From Branchiostoma floridae (Eukaryota > Chordata > Leptocardii > Amphioxiformes > Branchiostomatidae): a stretch of DNA of 51,751 nucleotides. Each line of letters begins with the position of its first letter. The stretch's first letter is position 1. A model generated the notes under the pieces. That model saw nothing but the letters and a program-made list of their open reading frames with translations. It made no database searches and was not told the DNA's origin. Below are positions 46,901-51,751 of the stretch, one piece after another. The stretch is from the NCBI RefSeq assembly GCF_000003815.2, contig NC_049996.1:6846896-6898646 (forward strand), written 5' to 3'. Position numbers and translations under genes: made by a program.

Positions 46901-49900
46901 TTCTTTCACATCTTTCTTTGACCTTGGAATTGACCTTGGTATTAATCAATGTGTTTTTTTAATCATTTGCTATAACATAGTATTTGCTCATTTTACAGCT
47001 GCTAAAACTGGTTGAAACTAGATTGCTAGGTTGAAAACATTTTTGCAAATGGCCAAAAATTGATTGTAATCTGTATAATCAAATCAACATGGCCAAGAAA
47101 GAGGGATGCCATATCCCCATGTCCTAACCTTACCCAGCTGCAAGGATCACCATTTTTCTGATGAAAAAAACCCCCAACAGATCGACCAGGGATGATCACT
47201 CGGAATGGCTTTTCTTAGTAATATCATGACTGAAGGACACCCATACAAAACCCAATGGAAATTATAAACTTCATGAATATATGTGATCAACTTCTCCACC
47301 CATGGAAACACAAGGACCTGCCATACAGGATGCCCCCTGTGGCTTTAGGATCCAGTTGTTTGTTTAAGTAAGTCCTGTCAGATCAAGGAGCTTATATCTC
47401 AATATAAGCTCCTTGGTCAGATGAACCGTGTGATTGGGGGCTTCACACAATAGTAAGCACTTCAGATGTTGCCTCTACCAGGCTCCCTATCTATGTCCCT
47501 GGAAAAATAGTAGAAATCAGCCAAATAGACAGAAAACACACCAGATCTTGGTTGGCTAATGAGTACAGTTTGCAACCTAAACGTTTGTGTGTTTTCTGTC
47601 TATTTGGCCAATTTGTACTACTGTAAATGCATTTAAATTCGCGGGGATTTAATTTCGCAGTAGCGGGAAAAAGGACTTTTTGCGGTGGATTTAAGTTTGC
47701 GGTAACACCATAGACTGCAATCTAATACTATAACAGAAAAATGTTCGCGGTGGATTTAAGTTTGCGGTGAAGTGGTCACCGCGAAAACCGCGAACATTAA
47801 TCCACCGCGAACATTTCTGCATTTACAGTATTCTTCCAGCTACCTTGGGAGGCTGGTAGAGGCTATTTGGTGCAAATGTGACCTGCCTGTCCCACAGAAA
47901 GACTTAGAATACCCCATTTTAACACAAAATTCTACTTCTACTTCACACCCCATGCATTTTTTTCTAGAAAAACCTAACCCATTCGTTGTGTTTAGGTAAT
48001 TTACCAGGCCAATCACAAAGAAAGAAAGAACCTGACATTGCAACAGAGGCCAGACTTACAAGGGGTGATCAATAAGTTCTCGGCCTCACCCAGAAATAAT
48101 AAGCACAACTCAGATTTCGAAGCATGTAGATGTCAAGTGTAAAGTCTTACATGAATGTGTACCAAAATTCAAATTAGTGTGACTGTGTGATCATTATTTT
48201 GCAGGCAACACCCAGTAAAGTTAGGTAAGGGAGAAGGAAAAAAACGTGCCACTGGACACCCTTGTGTTTTTCTCGCCACTTACCTTCTGATTTGCAAAAA
48301 ACGAATGCATGGAAACTAATGACTGCAAATTTTGAATTGTGCCTCAAAATTTGAGTTGTGCTTATTATTTCTGGGTGAGGCCGAGATTTTAACTTATTGA
48401 TCACCCCTCGTATTATGCGATTAACATAGCAACAAAATTTTGCCCGTTTCGTCCTCTGTGATGGACAAAAATACTATCATATAATCTCCCTTGTGTAATT
48501 TTTCACGCAAACAAATGCTGTTGAACAGCGTAGTCTACTTTACACCTCAAAATGCAGGAAATAGCATTTCAGAGGGTTCAACATTTTTCGGGGGAGCTTG
48601 CCCCCAGACCCCCCTAGGAATGTCAGGCTGGCTACAACCCTGTGTGGACTGACTCCCTTGCAATTGGCTAATTTCCCAAATTTTTTTTCTGAATTCTATC
48701 CAGACCTGTACCCCCATAGGAAGGCCTCAGGTGGAGGCTAGGAGTGAGAACAAATGTCAGACTAGAACTTCAATCACCTGTCACAGTGGTACACATGACA
48801 CCTTACCATTGAGTCACCTTGTTCCTGCGTGTTGTGGTACACTCCCACAAGTAGTCCTGTTGCTAGCATTGCAACCAGGACAAGGAAAACCGCAAAAGCC
48901 ATGATCCACATGACATTGTAATGATAGGATGAAGATTCGCCTGTTGAAAACATTATATGAAATAAACAACTGGATATGTCTCTGAAACAGTAATCTTTCT
49001 TTAATGAACTAAGAAATCATCCAGTGCAGCTTTTAGATTTTTATAATTAATATGTACAATGTATTACACATGTGCATGCACTGTATATCTATTAGACTCT
49101 TCATTTATTTTGTACCACAGTGACTATAGGAAAGTCTCTGATATTTTTTGTCTTCTTTTTGTCTTCTTCTTCTTTATGATGTATGGCCTCTGTTGGTCAA
49201 TATTGACATGGTAAAATCCCAACATCAAGCCCTAAACAGTCCGATTCGAGAATGACAGTCTCCGCCACATACATTGTAAAGTGATATTTGTAAGGTAACT
49301 TAGGCTTGTAGTGAGTGTCTAACTGTAACACAAATCACTGGGTGTAGTTAAGTTACAAAAAGAAAATTTTTATATAACAGACAAAGGGCAGACTAACCAA
49401 TGTCCCTAAATTCCCAACTCTATTTGAGGAAAGGACAATTTGAAGTGAACGTTTATGTTAGTTGTCTTGAATGAATGACTGTGAATGAAAACTAAAATGA
49501 TTGGATGGATGGATGGATGGATGGATGGATGGATGGATGGATGGATGGATGGATGGATCGTTGGATGTTGGGGGGGATGGATGGGTGGATGCATGGATGG
49601 ATGGTTGGATGTTGGGAGGGATGGAAGGGTGGATGGATGGTTGGATGTTGGGAGGGAGGGAGGGAGGGAGGGAGGGATGTTGGAAGGGATGGATGGGTGG
49701 ATGCATGGATGGATGGGTGGATGCATGGATGGATGAATGAATGGCAGGATGGATGGAAGGATGGATGGATGGATGGATGGACAGATGGATGGATGGATGG
49801 AAGGATGGGTGGATGGATGGAAGGATGGATGTGTAGATAGATGGATGATAATGTAAAAACAAAGTTCTAACAGTAGTCTTACCTCCTGTTGCGTCCTTGG

Positions 49901-50854
49901 CGTTGCCTATAGCTACATTGTACATCACATTTGGCAGTAGTTCTTTGTTTTGATGACTTTGAGTTTTTAGTCCAACAATCTCACCTGGGGTGTCATCTGG
50001 TGCTGGTTGGGGACTATTTGAATGATTTGGAAGATTCATGTACGAAGGATCTTGAAGCTCATGCCCTTCACTGGTGTTATCTATTGTTTGGGCAACGTCT
50101 GCTCCGTACATAGGATTCAGAAGATCTCTGTTGTGGGTATCCTGGGGCTCATGGTCATCAAGTTCATTACTACTTGTTTTGTCAAGCATGTAAGTCTCGT
50201 ATGCAACTGCATAAGGCTCTATTTCAATATCAGTAGAGTTATCAACATGTCCGGTGTCAGAGTTGATAGTTTCCATAGTTATAATAGCATCTACTAGTGA
50301 ACTCACAGTGGGACATGTATCTGTTGGCTTGATAGTAGTAGTAGGTTCTTCATCTAAATCCTCTAGATTGTTAGGTAAAGAGATGTCTTCATGATTTGCC
50401 CTAGAGGCACTATTTTCTTCTGCCTTGATAGTAGTAGTACTGGTAGGTGCTTCATCTACGTTCTCTAGATTGTTAGTACAAAGCAAAGAAATGTCCTCAT
50501 GAGAGGCACTATTGTCTTCTTCCTTGATAGTAGTAGTAGGTGCTTCAGATGCAGCATCTGACTCAGTGCATTCTTTGGTGATGATGTCATGATTTTCTGT
50601 TGAAATATCTGGCTGACTTGGGCAACTTTTCTCACATGTATGTTCACTATTGTCAGCTTTCTTTATGACTTCTTCTGTGGCTATTTTCTCATCAATACTT
50701 GTAGAGTTTATGGTAAAGGTTGATGTTGTTTTTGGGTCAGTGTTTTCTGTGTACAGCAGACTTAGTTCTTTGGATTGTATGCGGTCTAGTAAGCTTAAAC
50801 TGGAGGTTGACTTCCCTTCGTTGGCGGAGTATATCTGGCTTTTTCTGTTCTCAG
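43989..50854 (-). CDS. Single-pass membrane protein with tyrosine-motif tail and NHL beta-propeller, 5' end missing
   Basis: Four phase-consistent exons: A 49883-50854, B 48807-48940, C 45992-46100, D 43989-44872 (about 700 aa in total). Exon A (about 324 aa) is acidic, Ser/Thr-rich and low complexity. It has about three repeats around [14 protein letters not shown] and HEDISL, then [32 protein letters not shown] and [12 protein letters not shown], which look like phosphotyrosine or NPxY sites. Exon B is one TM helix ([20 protein letters not shown]). Exon C is a short stalk with NSS and NGT sites. Exon D (293 aa) has NHL repeats, for example [52 protein letters not shown] and a last [16 protein letters not shown], and ends FPKY. 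The lack of a signal peptide in what is visible and the glycosylation sites after the TM suggest type II topology with the propeller outside. Exon A needs a phase-1 upstream exon, not found. No RING or B-box is present, so it is not a TRIM-NHL ligase as seen here. Confidence 0.82.
46192..46535. mobile_element. hAT-like MITE, CAGGGCTCGAAAT ends
   Basis: Left CAGGGCTCGAAATACC, right GTATTTTGAGCCCTG. The interior has many copies of TGCAGGTAAAATT and its reverse (TACCTGCAC). CAGGGCTC-type ends are typical of hAT elements. The flanks share CTGTC but not a clean 8-bp duplication. It lies in the intron just upstream of exon C of the NHL gene. Confidence 0.7.
47384..47415. repeat. Perfect 14-bp hairpin
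   Basis: CAAGGAGCTTATAT and ATATAAGCTCCTTG flank a CTCA loop. A half copy, CAAGGAGCTTATA, is at 43181-43193. Probably a tiny foldback element; it is intronic in the NHL gene. Confidence 0.65.
47508..47620. mobile_element. Short foldback element
   Basis: GCCAAATAGACAGAAAACAC AC is inverted as GTGTGTTTTCTGTCTATTTGGC, with the outer arms TAGTAGAAAT and ATTTGTACTA pairing loosely. About 113 bp; its right end abuts the next MITE (47619-47830). Confidence 0.75.
47619..47830. mobile_element. MITE, family TACTGTAAATGC, copy 3
   Basis: Starts TACTGTAAATGCATTTAAAT, ends TTCTGCATTTACAGTA. Subterminal blocks TTCGCGGGGATTTAATTTCG and CCACCGCGAACATTTCTGC are shared with copies 1 and 2 near 39.6-39.9 kb. 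Non-coding; intronic in the NHL gene. Confidence 0.88.
48059..48410. mobile_element. Mariner-like MITE with about 55-bp TIRs
   Basis: Left CAAGGGGTGATCAATAAGTT then CTCGGCCTCACCCAGAAATA; the right end reverse complement reads CGAGGGGTGATCAATAAGTT then AAAATCTCGGCCTCACCCAG. The arms match for about 55 bp apart from one small indel, and the element is flanked by TA on both sides. It has no transposase. It is intronic in the NHL gene, about 400 bp downstream of the TM exon. Confidence 0.85.
49501..49850. repeat. GGAT/GATG microsatellite
   Basis: (GGAT)n with interruptions such as GTTGGATGTTGGGAGG. It lies immediately inside the intron following exon A of the NHL gene. Minus-strand frames reading SIHPSIHP are read-through of this intron, not coding sequence. 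Confidence 0.97.
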
Positions 50855-51250
50855 CTGGTCCAAGAAAAAGGTTCAGGTTTAAAGATAAATGTAACGATTA
50901 CTTTTAGAACTTCTTAAATGATCATGCAATTTCTTTGAAAGCCTGCAATAATCACAGAATTGATTATTAGAAATTCTTCAGAATATAAATAATATACACT
51001 GTGTTCTAGACAAAGTGTAACAGTTACCAATCCATTACTAGTACTGATATTTAAAAAAGAATGAATTCCTCGGTGCAGTTTAATTTAGAATTACTCATGA
51101 CAGGTAAATAACTTTAACACCCTCTACCCTTATTATATCTTTCTAGGAAACGTAATTAAGAAGGTAAGACTAATATAGTATAGAATACATAGTAACTTAT
51201 TCATGTGAGTGCATTTACACACTTATCTAACATTCACCAAGAAGAGTAAT
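50855..51250. other. Intron upstream of NHL gene exon A
   Basis: The minus-strand acceptor preceding exon A is CCTTTTTCTTGGACCAG. No earlier exon of the NHL gene was recognised here. Confidence 0.5.
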
Positions 51251-51350
51251 NNNNNNNNNNNNNNNNNNNNNNNNNNNNNNNNNNNNNNNNNNNNNNNNNN
51301 NNNNNNNNNNNNNNNNNNNNNNNNNNNNNNNNNNNNNNNNNNNNNNNNNN
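51251..51350. other. Assembly gap (100 N)
   Basis: A run of exactly 100 N next to the retrotransposon remnant; it could hide an upstream exon of the NHL gene. Confidence 0.99.
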
Positions 51351-51386
51351 TTAGAAGGCCTGGATGTATTGTCTAATGTTTTTTTA

Positions 51387-51751
51387 ATGAATGAATGAAG
51401 ACCTTTATTGTACAATTTTGCCCAACCGAGCTAAGTACAGGTCACAACAAGTCAGGATATATACATATAAAGGTGTCACAAATCTAGTCTAACACAAAAG
51501 TTGGGCTTCTTCTCGCTTCTTGGTAATAGTGAAAATGTAGGACTGTATGGGTTTAGCTATGGTCGGTTTGTCAAAACGCATGAGAAATATAAACTTGTCA
51601 GTGCTACTCATGTGTCTAAAATGAGGGAATCTACTTTCTATATTATAATAACTAAATAGAGTATTTCTATCATTCGCATACATATCGCAATCAACAGTGA
51701 AGTGTACTTCATCTTCTACCATGTTTAATATTAAGGTCTTGCCCCAAAGTA
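51387..51751 (-). mobile_element. 3' end of a LINE-type non-LTR retrotransposon
   Basis: A minus-strand frame is open from the window edge to a stop at 51489 and contains MVEDEVHFTVDCDMYANDRN and STDKFIFLMRF, which resemble the C-terminal region after the reverse transcriptase of many animal LINEs (the VEDExHFxxxCxxY pattern). It is followed by about 100 bp of 3' UTR with AATAAAGG and a tail of ATTC repeats (CATTCATTCATT). The rest lies beyond base 51751. Clade assignment is not possible from this piece. Confidence 0.7.

Noticed and set aside
49406-49850. Long Pro-Ser-Ile-His repeat frames continuing from exon A of the NHL gene
   Set aside because: A good donor (GGAG|GTAAGA at 49883/49882) ends the exon and the rest is a GGAT microsatellite in the intron.

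Overview
The window looks like chordate invertebrate genomic DNA, most likely from a lancelet (Branchiostoma). The reasons are short coding exons separated by long introns, GT-AG splice sites, 3' AATAAA signals, vertebrate-like protein families (a neuropeptide-S-receptor-type GPCR and a vanin-type pantetheinase), and a very high density of short foldback (MITE-like) elements and minisatellites. Species assignment is inference from protein similarity and repeat style. There are three runs of N (32596-32851, 41538-41637, 51251-51350). No bacterial-style operons, tRNA or rRNA genes or CRISPR arrays were seen.

Layout. (1) 108-9557, minus strand: seven exons of a class A GPCR of the neuropeptide S receptor / CCAP receptor type. 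Its TM6-TM7 exons lie off the left edge. Its introns hold several foldback elements, one of which carries an 11-unit, 13-bp minisatellite. (2) 9588-11930: two contiguous minisatellite arrays (65-bp, then about 145-bp units) directly upstream of the first coding exon of that GPCR. (3) About 11.9-22.6 kb: no recognisable gene, only foldback elements, a hammerhead-like motif, a possible LINE tail and microsatellites. (4) 22997-25523, minus strand: a complete two-exon pantetheinase (512 aa) with signal peptide, catalytic triad and GPI signal. (5) 27008-34189, plus strand: a divergent orphan class A GPCR, transcribed divergently from the pantetheinase. Its large intron is full of repeats and includes an assembly gap. 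(6) About 34.2-43.9 kb: no recognisable gene. It holds a TTAA-flanked foldback element, two copies of a TACTGTAAATGC family, a 163-bp tandem array and a local duplication of 0.6-0.8 kb. (7) 43989-50854, minus strand: four exons of a single-pass membrane protein with an acidic tyrosine-motif tail, one TM helix, a short glycosylatable stalk and an NHL beta-propeller. Its 5' exon or exons are missing. (8) 51387-51751: the 3' end of a LINE-type retrotransposon.

The genes do not form one pathway. Two are cell-surface receptors, one is a cell-surface enzyme and one is a probable surface receptor with an NHL ectodomain. The most notable item is the NHL protein, whose tail carries PYAVAY, NPMY, PSYM and VMYN motifs that suggest tyrosine-phosphorylation signalling.
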